64,000 nt of DNA, from positions 21,238 to 85,237 of the forward strand of contig NZ_WNKF01000022.1 in assembly GCF_010119225.1 (NCBI RefSeq), given 5' to 3'. Shown piece after piece: positions 1-9,583 of this stretch. A program made the translations under genes and the position numbers. Each line of letters begins with the position of its first letter. Positions within the stretch are counted from its first letter, which is position 1. Below the pieces are notes generated by a model. That model was not told the origin of the DNA. It saw only the letters and a program-made list of their open reading frames with translations, and did not search any database. Origin of the DNA: Cyclobacterium roseum. Its GTDB lineage: Bacteria; Bacteroidota; Bacteroidia; Cytophagales; Cyclobacteriaceae.

Positions 1-149
1 CGGATGTCTGATTCAATCTGAAATATGTCCTGGGAATGGCCCTTCATAAAAAGGCCAATTGTCAGGAATAGAACCAAGTACGTTCGAGTCATCAGGAGTT
101 GGATATCTGCTTGTAAGCTTTGAGGTGAAATTAATGGTTTGCGAGCCAT
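1..149 (-). CDS. Secreted protein of unknown function, N-terminal fragment cut by the window edge
   Basis: An open frame reads leftward off the window edge. Translation from the ATG at 147-149 gives MARKPLISPQSLQ, then a second Met at 90-92 that begins MTRTYLVLFLTIGLFMKGHS, which looks like a signal peptide (short basic start, hydrophobic core, small residues before a Gln). The start at 92 is therefore the more natural one. It is divergent from murF. In some Bacteroidota murF neighbours gliding/type IX secretion genes (gldJ, porU, porV), so an exported protein beside murF is consistent with that, but the visible residues are too few to identify a family. Confidence 0.5.
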   Translation of the reverse strand, partial: MARKPLISPQSLQADIQLLMTRTYLVLFLTIGLFMKGHSQDIFQIESDI

Positions 150-199
150 TATTATAGTTATTTTTGTTCTTTAACGATAAAAAATGAAAACGGATATGT

Positions 200-207
200 T
201 ACTTTTG
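200..207 (+). promoter_or_regulatory. Candidate -7 promoter box for murF
   Basis: The octamer TACTTTTG fits the Bacteroidota -7 consensus TAnnTTTG and lies 58 nt before the murF ATG. No clear TTTG-type -33 box sits at the usual 17-23 nt spacing (the nearest TTTG, at 163-166, is too far), so this is a partial match only. Confidence 0.3.
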
Positions 208-264
208 CCTGAACGGGGAGCTATATACCCCTGATTTTTAGCATTTGGAAGCAACGTACCAGCA

Positions 265-1557
265 ATGGAAAAGATCACACAATTGTATAACCACTTTCAG
301 TTCGCTACGGGTGTTTGTACGGATACGCGAAAACTACAATCGGGGGAACTGTTTTTTGCCCTTAAGGGACCAAATTTTGATGGAAACCGTTATGCGGCAA
401 AAGCCCTGGAATTAGGGGCTTCCCTGGTAGTAGTAGACGATCCTGAAGTGGGGGCAGGAGAGAAGTATTTTCTGGTCGAAGATGCGCTGAAAGCACTTCA
501 AGACCTTTCCACTTTCCATAGAAAAAAATTCGATCTACCCGTCATTGGTCTCACCGGGTCCAACGGAAAAACCACCACCAAAGAATTAATGCAGTCGGTA
601 TTGTCACGGAAATTCCAGGTTCATGCGACAGCAGGTAATCTTAATAATCACATTGGCGTTCCATTGACCCTCTTGGGGATAACGGAGGAGACCGAAATTG
701 CCATCATCGAAATGGGAGCCAACAAGCAGGGGGATATCGCAGAGCTATGTCATATCGCTTTGCCTACCCATGGGTTGATTACCAATATCGGCAAAGCGCA
801 CCTGGAAGGGATGGGGGGGCCGGAAGGAGTATTGAAGACAAAAACCGAACTTTTCCAGTTTCTACTGGAGTCAGAAGGGAAGGTGTTTATCAATACCAAA
901 CAACAGGTCTTCTCGCAAATGATACGCAGGTTTAAAGATCCGGTATTGTTTCCGGGTACGGGTGATTTCTGTTCGGTATCCATGCTGGATGCAGATCCGT
1001 ATGTGAGGTTTAGTGTGGAAGGTGGTTCGGAACGTTATACTTCTGCGTTGATAGGAAGCTATAATTTTGATAATATAGCCGCAGCCATTTGTGTAGGTGC
1101 TTTTTTTGGCGTTCCGGCCGGGGATGCTGCCAGGGCAGCCGCCAGCTACGTCCCAGCCAACATGCGCTCCCAGATAATGGAAAAAAGGAGTAATTGGATT
1201 TTTATGGATGCGTACAATGCGAACCCCTCCAGCATGGAAGAAGCCCTCAACGCTTTTGAAAAACTGAATAAGCGCCGGTACAAAATGGTGATTCTCGGGG
1301 ACATGTTAGAGTTGGGTCCCCATACCAGGGAAGAACATGAAAAACTAGGAGAATTGTTGCAAAGGATGCGCCTGGATAAGGTCTGCCTGACCGGCGAACT
1401 CATACAACATGCCTTACCGAAGGTACCGTATGCCCTGTACTTCCCAGACTCTTTTTCCTTGCGAAATTGGCTACAGGATTCTTCCCTGGAGGACTACCAG
1501 ATTCTGATCAAGGGTAGCCGGGGAATGAAACTGGAAACGCTGATGGATTTTATCTGA
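265..1557 (+). CDS. murF: UDP-N-acetylmuramoyl-tripeptide--D-alanyl-D-alanine ligase MurF
   Basis: MurF adds D-Ala-D-Ala to the UDP-MurNAc-tripeptide, the last cytoplasmic step of peptidoglycan precursor synthesis, using ATP. The 430-residue length is normal for Bacteroidota MurF. The N-terminal Mur domain is followed by the ATP-binding loop LTGSNGKTT at residues 96-104, the central-domain stretch with EMGANKQGDI, and the C-terminal ligase domain with DAYNANPSSM and LGDMLELG, both typical of MurF rather than MurC, D or E. The ATG follows a candidate -7 box. It stands alone, not in a dcw cluster, and ends at a bidirectional terminator shared with the convergent lpdA. Confidence 0.95.
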   Translation: MEKITQLYNHFQFATGVCTDTRKLQSGELFFALKGPNFDGNRYAAKALELGASLVVVDDPEVGAGEKYFLVEDALKALQDLSTFHRKKFDLPVIGLTGSNGKTTTKELMQSVLSRKFQVHATAGNLNNHIGVPLTLLGITEETEIAIIEMGANKQGDIAELCHIALPTHGLITNIGKAHLEGMGGPEGVLKTKTELFQFLLESEGKVFINTKQQVFSQMIRRFKDPVLFPGTGDFCSVSMLDADPYVRFSVEGGSERYTSALIGSYNFDNIAAAICVGAFFGVPAGDAARAAASYVPANMRSQIMEKRSNWIFMDAYNANPSSMEEALNAFEKLNKRRYKMVILGDMLELGPHTREEHEKLGELLQRMRLDKVCLTGELIQHALPKVPYALYFPDSFSLRNWLQDSSLEDYQILIKGSRGMKLETLMDFI

Positions 1558-1605
1558 TGTTTTGCCCTTAGCTCCGGTGGATTATTAGGTGCTTTTCTAA
1601 TGATA

Positions 1606-1638
1606 AAAAAAAGCCCCTGATGAGCTCAGGGGCTTTTA
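1606..1638. terminator. Bidirectional rho-independent terminator between murF and lpdA
   Basis: A perfect 10-bp stem (aagcccctga at 1611-1620, tcaggggctt at 1626-1635) has a 5-nt loop, with A residues before it and T residues after it. It can end transcription from murF on the plus strand and from the odhA-odhB-lpdA unit on the minus strand, because these converge here. Confidence 0.85.
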
Positions 1639-1655
1639 GATTAATGACCCGGATG

Positions 1656-3053
1656 TTACACGTGTAGTGCCCGGTTATCGGTAGCGGCAAGGCAGGCCTC
1701 GCGAAACGCTTCCGTATAGGTAGGGTGAGCATGGGACATTCGGGCAATATCCTCGGCTGAGGCCCGGTATTCCATGGCCACTACCGCTTCTGCTATCATG
1801 TCCGCAGTACGGGGTCCGATCATGTGTACTCCTAAAATCTCATCCGTTTCAGCATCCGCCATCACCTTCACGAGCCCGTCGATATCTCCACTTGCCCTGG
1901 CTCTGCCAGAAGCCATAAAGGGGAATTTTCCGGTTTTGTACTGAATACCTTTTTCCTTGAGCTGCTCTTCTGTGTAGCCCACTGAAGCTACTTCCGGCCA
2001 GGTGTAAACCACGCCGGGGATCAACAGGTAATTGATATGAGGCTTTTGACCGGCCAGCTGCTCGGCTACAAATACCCCCTCTTCTTCCGCTTTGTGGGCA
2101 AGCATGGCCCCTTTTACCACATCTCCGATGGCATAGATGTTGTCTGCGGATGTTTTCAAGTGTTCGTCTACTTCTACCTGACCCTTATCATTGAGTTTAA
2201 CGCCGGCGGCTTCTGTATTCAATCCTTCGGTATAGGGTTTCCTTCCGATGGATACCAAAACATAATCCCCTTTTAGATTCACTGTTTCCTTTTTCGAATT
2301 TTCGGCTGTAACGGTTACCTCCTTCCCCTTTTTTTCCACTCCAGTGACTTTGTGCTTGAGGTAGAATTCCATACCTAACTTTTTCAGCGATTTTTGCAGC
2401 TCTTTTCCCATGGTTTTATCCATGGTGGGGATGATGCTGTCCAGGTATTCAACGACGGAAACTTTTGCCCCTAGCCTCGCATAGACTGAACCCAGTTCCA
2501 AGCCAATAACGCCTCCTCCAATGATAATCAGATGCTTCGGTACTTCTTTTAGCTCAAGCGCTTCCGTGGAGGTAATAATCCTGTCTTTGTCCAGTGAGAT
2601 GAATGGCAGGTTGGCAGGTTTGGAACCGGTGGCAATGAGGATGTTTTTGCCCTCGATTTCTTCCTTTTTCCCATCCTCTTTGGCGATGCTTACGGTGTTT
2701 TTATCTTTGAATGATCCCAATCCCTGAAAAACGTCAATTTTATTTTTTTTCATCAGGTACTGAATGCCATCTACATTTTGCTTGACGACATCCCGCTTCC
2801 GTTCGATCATTTGTTTGAAATTCACCTTCAGGTCCTTCAGGTCAATACCATGGTTTTTGAAGGTATGGGCCGCATTGTGGTAATGCTCCGAGGAGTCTAG
2901 CAAGGCTTTGGATGGAATGCAGCCAACATTGAGGCAGGTGCCGCCAAGGGTGGAATATTTTTCGATAATGGCAGTTTTCAGGCCCAGTTGTGCCGCCCTT
3001 ATTGCGGCGACATAGCCACCTGGCCCGGAACCGATTACGATTAAATCATACAT
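1656..3053 (-). CDS. lpdA: Dihydrolipoyl dehydrogenase (E3)
   Basis: This flavoprotein reoxidises dihydrolipoyl groups of 2-oxoacid dehydrogenase complexes and passes electrons to NAD+. The 465 residues show the FAD-binding GSGPGG (8-13), the redox disulfide C40-LNVG-C45, a second Rossmann motif GGGVIGLELGS for NAD, the late FAD contact GDVVKGAMLAHKAEEEG, and the catalytic His-443/Glu-448 in HPTYTE. It is the third gene of a minus-strand unit after odhA and odhB, 63 nt past odhB, so its main partner is probably the 2-oxoglutarate dehydrogenase complex. One E3 may also serve pyruvate or branched-chain complexes elsewhere. Confidence 0.95.
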   Translation of the reverse strand: MYDLIVIGSGPGGYVAAIRAAQLGLKTAIIEKYSTLGGTCLNVGCIPSKALLDSSEHYHNAAHTFKNHGIDLKDLKVNFKQMIERKRDVVKQNVDGIQYLMKKNKIDVFQGLGSFKDKNTVSIAKEDGKKEEIEGKNILIATGSKPANLPFISLDKDRIITSTEALELKEVPKHLIIIGGGVIGLELGSVYARLGAKVSVVEYLDSIIPTMDKTMGKELQKSLKKLGMEFYLKHKVTGVEKKGKEVTVTAENSKKETVNLKGDYVLVSIGRKPYTEGLNTEAAGVKLNDKGQVEVDEHLKTSADNIYAIGDVVKGAMLAHKAEEEGVFVAEQLAGQKPHINYLLIPGVVYTWPEVASVGYTEEQLKEKGIQYKTGKFPFMASGRARASGDIDGLVKVMADAETDEILGVHMIGPRTADMIAEAVVAMEYRASAEDIARMSHAHPTYTEAFREACLAATDNRALHV

Positions 3054-3116
3054 ACTTGATCGTGGTTTATATTCCTGCCTTTTTAATACCTTCAGGCAGG
3101 GTTACGTGAGAAAAAG

Positions 3117-4676
3117 TTAAATGCCTAGTAATAATCGGGAAGGATCCTCCAGCAGTTCTTTCACACGCACCAGAAAACTTACCGATTCCCGCCCATCAAT
3201 AATTCGGTGATCGTAAGAAAGGGCCAGGTACATCATGGGAAGGATCTTAACTTCACCATTCACGGCCATTGGTCTTTCTACAATATTGTGCATGCCTAAA
3301 ATGGCGGCTTGCGGGGCGTTGATGATTGGCGTGGACATCATGGACCCAAAGATACCGCCGTTGGTTAACGTAAAGGTTCCCCCGGTCATTTCATCGATGG
3401 TCAGTTTGCCTTCTCTTGCCTTAATTGCCAGCCGCACCACTTCTTTTTCGATTTCTGCAAATGAAAGCTGTTCCGCATTCCGGATCACCGGGACTACCAA
3501 ACCTTTGGGTGACGAAACGGCAATGGAAATGTCACAGAAATGATGGTAAATAATTTCATTGCCGTCTATTTGAGCATTGACCGCAGGCCATTCCTCCAAA
3601 GCGATGCATACCGCTTTGGTAAAGAATGACATAAAACCCAGGTTTACCTCATACCGCTCTTTAAATTTGTCTTTGTATTGCTTCCGTAGATCCATGATGG
3701 GCTTCATGTTTACCTCGTTAAAGGTGGTCAACATGGCCGTTTCATTTTTTACAGAAACGAGGCGCCGGGAGATGGTTTTTCTCAGCGAGCTCATTTTCTC
3801 TCTCCGACTATCACGCGCTCCGGCTTTCTTCCCTTCGTTGGGTTGCGCTTCCGCTTTGCTTTTTTCAGGTGTGGCGGCTTTATCAGAGGCTGGCTTGGCT
3901 TTCGGTTGCTCGGCTTTGAGGGCATCCTCCTTGGTGATACGGCCGTCTTTGCCCGTGCCATTTACGGATTTGGGGTCAATGTCTTTTTCAGCCAGGATTT
4001 TAGATGCCGCCGGTGAAGCATGGCCAGCGGCATACGTTTCTTCCTTCTTACCATCAGCCTGGATTGACTGCTGACTGCTTTTTTCCTGTGTTTTTTCCTC
4101 CTGTTCCTCCGGAACCCCGTCGGTTACTTCAATTTTACATATCAGCCCGCCTATTTCCAGGGTATCTCCCTCCTTTGCTACTTGCCTCAATATTCCGGTC
4201 GCTTCGGCTGGGAGTTCAAAGGTCGCTTTATCCGAATCTACTTCGGCAATGATATCGTCCAGGGATACATGATCGCCATCCTCTTTGAGCCAGGTGGCCA
4301 GGGTCACCTCGGTGATGGATTCACCCACAGTAGGGACATGCATTTCTTTTACTTCCCCGGATTTTTTCGAGCTGCCTTCATTTTTCCCGGAAGGTTTGGT
4401 TTCCTCCTCAGTTGGTTTCTCGCTGGCAGCCGACTCCGATCCTTCCGGATCGATTTCACAAATGGCAGCTCCTATTTCGAGGGTGTCCCCTTCCTCAGCT
4501 TTTGTGTGCAGTATTCCCGCCGCTTCAGCGGTCAACTCAAAAGTAGCTTTATCAGATTCGAGTTCACATAGAACCTCATCCATTTCTACAAATTCGCCAT
4601 CATTCTTAAACCACTGTCCTACAGTAACCTCGGTGATGGATTCGCCCACGGCAGGCACTTTGATTGTTATACTCAT
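3117..4676 (-). CDS. odhB: 2-oxoglutarate dehydrogenase E2, dihydrolipoyl succinyltransferase with two lipoyl domains
   Basis: E2 forms the core of the 2-oxoglutarate dehydrogenase complex and transfers succinyl groups from lipoamide to CoA. Two tandem lipoyl domains are visible, with lipoyl-lysines in SDKATFEL at Lys-43 and Lys-150, joined by Lys/Glu/Ser-rich linkers. A peripheral subunit-binding domain follows at about 216-256 ([12 protein letters not shown]), then a charged linker and the catalytic domain ending with DHRIIDG (His-490, Asp-494). At 519 residues it is longer than the usual single-lipoyl SucB of about 400. The gene lies between odhA (88 nt upstream) and lpdA. The odhA neighbour is what makes 2-oxoglutarate rather than pyruvate the likely substrate. 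Confidence 0.93.
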   Translation of the reverse strand: MSITIKVPAVGESITEVTVGQWFKNDGEFVEMDEVLCELESDKATFELTAEAAGILHTKAEEGDTLEIGAAICEIDPEGSESAASEKPTEEETKPSGKNEGSSKKSGEVKEMHVPTVGESITEVTLATWLKEDGDHVSLDDIIAEVDSDKATFELPAEATGILRQVAKEGDTLEIGGLICKIEVTDGVPEEQEEKTQEKSSQQSIQADGKKEETYAAGHASPAASKILAEKDIDPKSVNGTGKDGRITKEDALKAEQPKAKPASDKAATPEKSKAEAQPNEGKKAGARDSRREKMSSLRKTISRRLVSVKNETAMLTTFNEVNMKPIMDLRKQYKDKFKERYEVNLGFMSFFTKAVCIALEEWPAVNAQIDGNEIIYHHFCDISIAVSSPKGLVVPVIRNAEQLSFAEIEKEVVRLAIKAREGKLTIDEMTGGTFTLTNGGIFGSMMSTPIINAPQAAILGMHNIVERPMAVNGEVKILPMMYLALSYDHRIIDGRESVSFLVRVKELLEDPSRLLLGI

Positions 4677-4764
4677 CGGTTATTTGATTTTTACCGGATC
4701 ATGCATAAAGTTCCGGTTAGCATTTATCTCGATTTATGTTATAAACTGAAAATGAAAAGGGAAA

Positions 4765-7557
4765 TTAAGAATTAATTTTTAAAGCTTTTTCCAAAATTTG
4801 CTTTTGTTCTTCCAGATGGACTTTATGATAGCCGGTAGCAGGCGAAGCACTTGGCTTTCGGGCAATGACATCCATGTTCAGATCTTTAAATAGATTCCTG
4901 ACAATAAAGGCCCAGTAGCCCATGTTTTCCGGCTCCTCCTGAACCCAAACGGTTTCGGTTTTCTTCCCGTATTTTTTAATGGCATCCAATAGCTGGTTTT
5001 TAGGAAGGGGGTGAATTTGCTCCAGGCGGATGATAGCCACATCTTCGACCTTTTCCTTTTCCCTCATCTCGATCAGGTCGTAATAGATCTTTCCCGAACA
5101 AAGGACGATGCGTTTTACTTTTTTTACATCCACCTGATCGTCTAACAGTACTTCCCGAAACCCACCCTTGGTGAATTCTGCAATTGGGGACATTACTTTA
5201 GGGTGTCGAAGCAGGGATTTGGGCGACATGACGATGCAGGGCTTTCTGAAATTCCAGGCCAGTTGTCGTCGCAACAAATGGAAGAAGTTGGAAGGTTCCG
5301 TGATATTGGCAACGATTACGTTGTACTCCGCTGCCAACTGAAGAAAACGTTCCGGTCGGGCATTGGAATGTTCCGGACCCTGCCCTTCATACCCATGGGG
5401 TAAAAGCATGACCAGACCATTCATTTTTTGCCACTTGGATTCGCCTGAAGTGATGAATTGGTCGATCATGGTTTGGGCACCGTTGGCAAAGTCGCCAAAC
5501 TGGGCTTCCCAGACCGTCAATGCATTCGGGTTTGCCATGGCATACCCATATTCAAAGCCCAGAACAGCGTATTCTGACAAGAGGGAATTGTAGATGTAAA
5601 ATTTCCCTTTACTCTCTTTAAGTTCCTTCAGGGAATTATGCGGCTTGTTGGTGTTGGCGTCATGAACCACCGCATGCCGATGGGAAAAGGTGCCCCGCTG
5701 GCAATCCTGACCGGTAATCCGAACGGTTTTGCCATCCAAAAGCAGGGATCCATAGGCCAGTAATTCCGCAGCCGCCCAATTCAGGGTTTTGGTTTGGAAA
5801 AACATCTCCTTTCGTTGCTTGAGCTGGGCTTCAATCTGCTTGATGGGTTTAAAGCCTTTTGGCAGATAGGTAAGTGCTTCGGCGACTTTTTCTATATCCT
5901 CCAGGGGAATGGCCGTTTCCGGGGATTTCTCAAAATCTTCCGGTTTGGCCCTGCGCAAAGCTTCCCATGCTTTCTCGAAAGGAGAGGAGGTATAAGGTAG
6001 GGGTTTTTCTTTGACCATATTTAATCGATCCTGAAGCAGTTGCCGAAACTCTTTATCCATTTGTTTGGCCAGCTTCGCATCTACCTGCCCCCTTTCCAGC
6101 AAGGTTTTATTATAAATCTCTCTTGGGTTGGGGTGCTTGGAAATCAGATTGTATAATTCCGGCTGCGTAAATTTGGGTTCATCCGATTCGTTGTGACCGT
6201 GCCTTCGGTAGCAGACCATGTCTATAAAAATGTCCTGGTTGAATTTCTGGCGGAATTCGACGGCAAGTTTGGCAGCATAGACCACCGCCTCCGGATCATC
6301 TCCATTCACATGGATAACCGGGGCATCAATGATCTTGGCTACATCCGTACAATAGATCGAACTTCTGGCATCGTCAAAGTCCGTCGTAAACCCTACCTGG
6401 TTATTGATGACGAAATGGATAGTACCCCCGGTGTAGTAGCCTTTTAGATTCGCCATTTGGGTAACTTCATACACGATTCCCTGTCCGGCTACGGCGGAAT
6501 CGCCATGTATCAGGATCGGGATCATTTTGTCTTCGTCACCCTGGTAATGATCGTCTATTTTAGCACGTACAAAGCCTTCTACCACCGGGTTGACCGCTTC
6601 CAGGTGGGAAGGGTTGGGTGCCAGTTTCAGGATCATCAGCTTTTCGTTTTTGGCAGGTACCTCCGAAGAAAAGCCCATATGGTACTTCACATCCCCATCC
6701 CCCATGGTCAGGTCCGGTTTTGCCGTTCCTTCAAATTCAGAGAAGATTTGCTCATAGGTTTTTCCCATGATGTTGGCCAATACATTCAGACGACCCCGGT
6801 GGGCCATTCCGATCATCACCTCATCCACTCCCAGGTCAGCCGCTTTATTGATAAGGGCATCTAAAAAAGGGATGGTACTCTCTCCACCTTCCAATGAAAA
6901 TCGCTTTTGCCCCAAATACTTGGTATGGAGAAAATTTTCAAAGACAACGGCCTCGTTCAGCTTGGATAAAATTCTTTTTTTATCCTCCAGCGGCGGATTG
7001 AATTCCAGAGCTTCCTTTTCTACCTTGATCCGAAACCAATCGAGCATTTCGGGATCGCGTATGTAGAGGTATTCAAATCCCATGGATCCTTCATAGATGA
7101 TTTTTAGGGACTCAATGATTTTGGATAACTTGGCATCACCTATACCAATCTCGTTCCCGGCCTGGAATACGGTGTCCAGATCATTTTTATCTAATCCAAA
7201 ATCATCCAGGTCCAAAAGAGCCTTCCGGTCTCGCCTTTCCCTTACCGGATTGGTTTTGGAGCGCAAATGTGCCCGGGAGCGGTAGGCATGGATCAGCGCT
7301 CTGACTTTTATTTCCTTTGGCAATCGCTCCATGTCCATGATGGTGCCTTTGGTAGCCAGGTTGCCATTGACGGCAGTACTGCTCCCCGCTTCGGCACCTC
7401 CATTTTCATCTTCCCCATATTTGTTTATTGCAAATTCAAACCCATCGAAGAAAGCCTTCCAGCTGCTATCAATGGATTCTGGGTCCGTCCGGTAATCCTC
7501 ATACAGCTCATCGATGTAGGCTACATGGGCATTGGAGATATAAGAATATTTATCCAT
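4765..7557 (-). CDS. odhA: 2-oxoglutarate dehydrogenase E1
   Basis: This thiamine-diphosphate enzyme decarboxylates 2-oxoglutarate and loads the succinyl group on E2, in the TCA cycle. The 930 residues match full-length OdhA/SucA. An N-terminal E2-binding segment begins MDKYSYISNAHVAYIDELYE. Further marks are GMAHRGRLNVLAN, the ThDP/Mg region GDSAVAGQGIVYE and INNQVGFTT, the block CYRRHGHNESDEP, and the C-terminal transketolase-like region with GQDCQRGTFSHRHAV and LLPHGYEGQGPEHSNARPER. It is first in the odhA-odhB-lpdA unit. The upstream region holds a 16-bp palindrome and a possible -7 box. Confidence 0.96.
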   Translation of the reverse strand: MDKYSYISNAHVAYIDELYEDYRTDPESIDSSWKAFFDGFEFAINKYGEDENGGAEAGSSTAVNGNLATKGTIMDMERLPKEIKVRALIHAYRSRAHLRSKTNPVRERRDRKALLDLDDFGLDKNDLDTVFQAGNEIGIGDAKLSKIIESLKIIYEGSMGFEYLYIRDPEMLDWFRIKVEKEALEFNPPLEDKKRILSKLNEAVVFENFLHTKYLGQKRFSLEGGESTIPFLDALINKAADLGVDEVMIGMAHRGRLNVLANIMGKTYEQIFSEFEGTAKPDLTMGDGDVKYHMGFSSEVPAKNEKLMILKLAPNPSHLEAVNPVVEGFVRAKIDDHYQGDEDKMIPILIHGDSAVAGQGIVYEVTQMANLKGYYTGGTIHFVINNQVGFTTDFDDARSSIYCTDVAKIIDAPVIHVNGDDPEAVVYAAKLAVEFRQKFNQDIFIDMVCYRRHGHNESDEPKFTQPELYNLISKHPNPREIYNKTLLERGQVDAKLAKQMDKEFRQLLQDRLNMVKEKPLPYTSSPFEKAWEALRRAKPEDFEKSPETAIPLEDIEKVAEALTYLPKGFKPIKQIEAQLKQRKEMFFQTKTLNWAAAELLAYGSLLLDGKTVRITGQDCQRGTFSHRHAVVHDANTNKPHNSLKELKESKGKFYIYNSLLSEYAVLGFEYGYAMANPNALTVWEAQFGDFANGAQTMIDQFITSGESKWQKMNGLVMLLPHGYEGQGPEHSNARPERFLQLAAEYNVIVANITEPSNFFHLLRRQLAWNFRKPCIVMSPKSLLRHPKVMSPIAEFTKGGFREVLLDDQVDVKKVKRIVLCSGKIYYDLIEMREKEKVEDVAIIRLEQIHPLPKNQLLDAIKKYGKKTETVWVQEEPENMGYWAFIVRNLFKDLNMDVIARKPSASPATGYHKVHLEEQKQILEKALKINS

Positions 7558-7577
7558 AGTTTGAAATGTTCAGAAAT

Positions 7578-7585
7578 CAAAATTA
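7578..7585 (-). promoter_or_regulatory. Candidate -7 box of the odhA operon
   Basis: On the minus strand the octamer reads TAATTTTG, matching TAnnTTTG, 20 nt before the odhA start codon. No convincing -33 element was seen at the correct spacing. Confidence 0.3.
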
Positions 7586-7607
7586 AGTCTTTATGTTATT
7601 TAATAAA

Positions 7608-7623
7608 AACCGCATATGCGGTT
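7608..7623. promoter_or_regulatory. 16-bp perfect palindrome upstream of odhA
   Basis: AACCGCATATGCGGTT is a perfect palindrome centred about 58 nt upstream of the odhA start and about 30 nt upstream of the candidate -7 box, where a dimeric regulator could bind. The minus strand runs into T residues after it, so a hairpin role is also possible. The rest of the 7558-7860 intergenic stretch is AT-rich. Short open frames in it have no recognisable product. Confidence 0.4.
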
Positions 7624-7860
7624 ATACAAATAGAACTGATTATCAGCATTTTTGTTTTTTAACATCCATATAATAGTTTGTATTTATAAATATGGTAGTA
7701 TATCCTTTTTTTCTTATCTCTTTCGTAAAAGTTGATTCTGAATTCCCTGATATCAGGACAGGGGTTGAGTCAAAAAAAGATGAGATTTTGATAAATAGGC
7801 TGATTTCCGAGTAATAAACCGGAAGGGGCTTGTGGGTCGGAAAATGAACGCCGGGCATCC

Positions 7861-8676
7861 TTATCCGAAATAGGAAAAATCCAAAGGGTTTGGATATTCA
7901 AACTGAAAACCGGTTTGCTGCCATTTTTCGCTGGATATTTCTTTCCATTTTTGCGCGGGAGGACTTTCATAACTGGCAGGAGGTGGAAAGCCTAGTTCAG
8001 CGGCATTTTTTTCGAAAAGGACTTTTTTAGCCGGGTGTTCGGGGCTCACGATGTTAAATGTTTCGTTCCAAAGGTGTTGATCGATTAGCCAATAAATAGC
8101 CTGGACTGCATCTTTCCGGTGAATGTAATTGACCGGAGGATGCCCGGGGACCTGTTCTTTTCCTGAAAAATACCTTCCCGGGATCCGGTCATCGCCCAAT
8201 AGCCCTCCAAAACGAAGAACCGAAAGGTCATAGGTTTTTTCTTCCCACAAAAGCTGCTCTGCATGCCATAAAGCCGGATTCCCGGTAGTCTCCGCAGTGA
8301 GTTCATCGGTTTCCCGGGCGATTTGATTCTGGCTGGGGTAAACGGAAGTAGCACTCACATAGACCACCTTTCCAATGCCCAGCTCTCTGATTACTTGCCT
8401 CAGGTACTTGATTTGCTGGGGGTGAAAATCATCTGACTTGGTGCGGCGGGATGGCGGGATATTGATAAATAAAAGGTCTGTCTCAAAAAGCTGAGAGGGG
8501 AAAGTAGCGGCAAGACCGGGACTGAGCAGCAGTTGATCCGCCTGAATTCCCTGCCGAACCAGATGCGCTTTTTTTTCCTGGCTGCGGGTACTACCCTTTA
8601 CTGAAAACCCCTTCTGTTGAAGGAATTCGGCCAGCGGGAGGCCCAGCCAGCCTAGTCCAATTATACTTATTGTCAT
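7861..8676 (-). CDS. NAD(P)-binding SDR-type sugar epimerase/reductase family protein
   Basis: A 271-residue Rossmann-fold protein of the atypical/extended SDR group (YeeZ-like). The N-terminal nucleotide motif is GLGWLGLP (about 7-14), followed by a basic turn (KGSTRSQEKK) that would suit NADP. The mid-protein VYVSATSVYPSQN resembles the Ser-Tyr region of extended SDRs, and the late YIHRKDAVQAIYWL is typical of epimerases. The substrate cannot be read from sequence. It lies about 300 nt downstream of nothing on its strand and 138 nt past the fatty acid hydroxylase gene, both minus strand, so co-transcription is possible but unproven. Confidence 0.75.
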   Translation of the reverse strand: MTISIIGLGWLGLPLAEFLQQKGFSVKGSTRSQEKKAHLVRQGIQADQLLLSPGLAATFPSQLFETDLLFINIPPSRRTKSDDFHPQQIKYLRQVIRELGIGKVVYVSATSVYPSQNQIARETDELTAETTGNPALWHAEQLLWEEKTYDLSVLRFGGLLGDDRIPGRYFSGKEQVPGHPPVNYIHRKDAVQAIYWLIDQHLWNETFNIVSPEHPAKKVLFEKNAAELGFPPPASYESPPAQKWKEISSEKWQQTGFQFEYPNPLDFSYFG

Positions 8677-8814
8677 TATTTTTGGTTTTCGGAGAAAAAC
8701 AATTTCTTTCCGAAATTGAAATCAGTGCGTCAACCTTTTTTTTGCCGATCAAAGCACCTTCAAAATAAATGAATATACCTGGCCCTCTCAGGATCGCCGA
8801 AAAGGCTGCTTATA

Positions 8815-9441
8815 TCAGTGTTTTTTCGGAGCGGTACCAAATACATAATCCCAAAGCGGCGTACTGACTCCAAAGGCTACATCCGGGTCTTTGTAATGGT
8901 GAATCGCATGATTGACCCATAAAATTTTGAGGAAATTCTTTGGCGGTTGGTAAGCATGGACGGTGAAATGCACCCCCAGGTACAAGGCATAACCGACCAG
9001 GAATCCGGGGAGAAAATAGAAGACCATGTCACCCATGATAAACTCAAAAAGGAAATAGAGTATTACCGTATAAAGCCCCGATATAACCGGAGGCATGGCC
9101 AATCGGTCCTTGTCTTTGGGGTAATCGTGGTGCACTCCGTGGACGGAATATTGTAATTTATCCTTCCAGCGGGTATCGGGAACCATATGATAGACATACC
9201 GGTGCAATAGGTATTCCACGAATGTAAAAAACACAAATCCGCTTAATAATAAACCCGCTCCTTTCCAGAAGGAAATACTGGCTGTAAAAATTCCAAAATA
9301 TAACGAAAAAAGGCCTACACCTAGAAAAATGGCGATAGGTATGCTGATATGGGTCCTGCTTAGTTTTTCCAATGCGGGATTGGTAAACATTTTGGCGGAA
9401 CCGCTATTATCTGGCCGGTCCAATCTTCCAATTTTTTTCAT
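8815..9441 (-). CDS. Membrane fatty acid hydroxylase / sterol desaturase family protein
   Basis: A 208-residue integral membrane di-iron enzyme. The histidine clusters of the family are all present: HRYVYH, HGVHHDYP, HFTVHAY and NHAIHHYKDPDVAFGVS, separated by hydrophobic segments that give about four membrane helices. The arrangement resembles fatty acid 2-hydroxylases (FA2H-like), which hydroxylate acyl chains of sphingolipids. Bacteroidota commonly make sphingolipids and sulfonolipids, so lipid 2-hydroxylation is a reasonable inference. Substrate is unproven. Confidence 0.85.
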   Translation of the reverse strand: MKKIGRLDRPDNSGSAKMFTNPALEKLSRTHISIPIAIFLGVGLFSLYFGIFTASISFWKGAGLLLSGFVFFTFVEYLLHRYVYHMVPDTRWKDKLQYSVHGVHHDYPKDKDRLAMPPVISGLYTVILYFLFEFIMGDMVFYFLPGFLVGYALYLGVHFTVHAYQPPKNFLKILWVNHAIHHYKDPDVAFGVSTPLWDYVFGTAPKKH

Positions 9442-9583
9442 TCTTTATGTAACGTTTGGTCAATGTGCGTTCTTTTAATACCTAATGTAGGCATTAAAAC
9501 CATCATTTGGTATTATTTGTCAATTTAACGTATTGAGGGCCGTAACTGGTTTCAAAAATAGCAAAAAACATACCTGATTTCAC

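Noticed and set aside
3577..4749. Several plus-strand open frames opposite odhB
   Set aside because: Antisense shadows of a well-supported gene; compositions are Ser/Phe-rich and not protein-like.
7643..7858. Minus-strand open frame of 71 codons right after the SDR gene stop
   Set aside because: AT-rich composition, no recognisable motif, and overlap with a region expected to hold the odhA promoter. A TAA-GG-ATG junction makes coupling conceivable but there is no other support.
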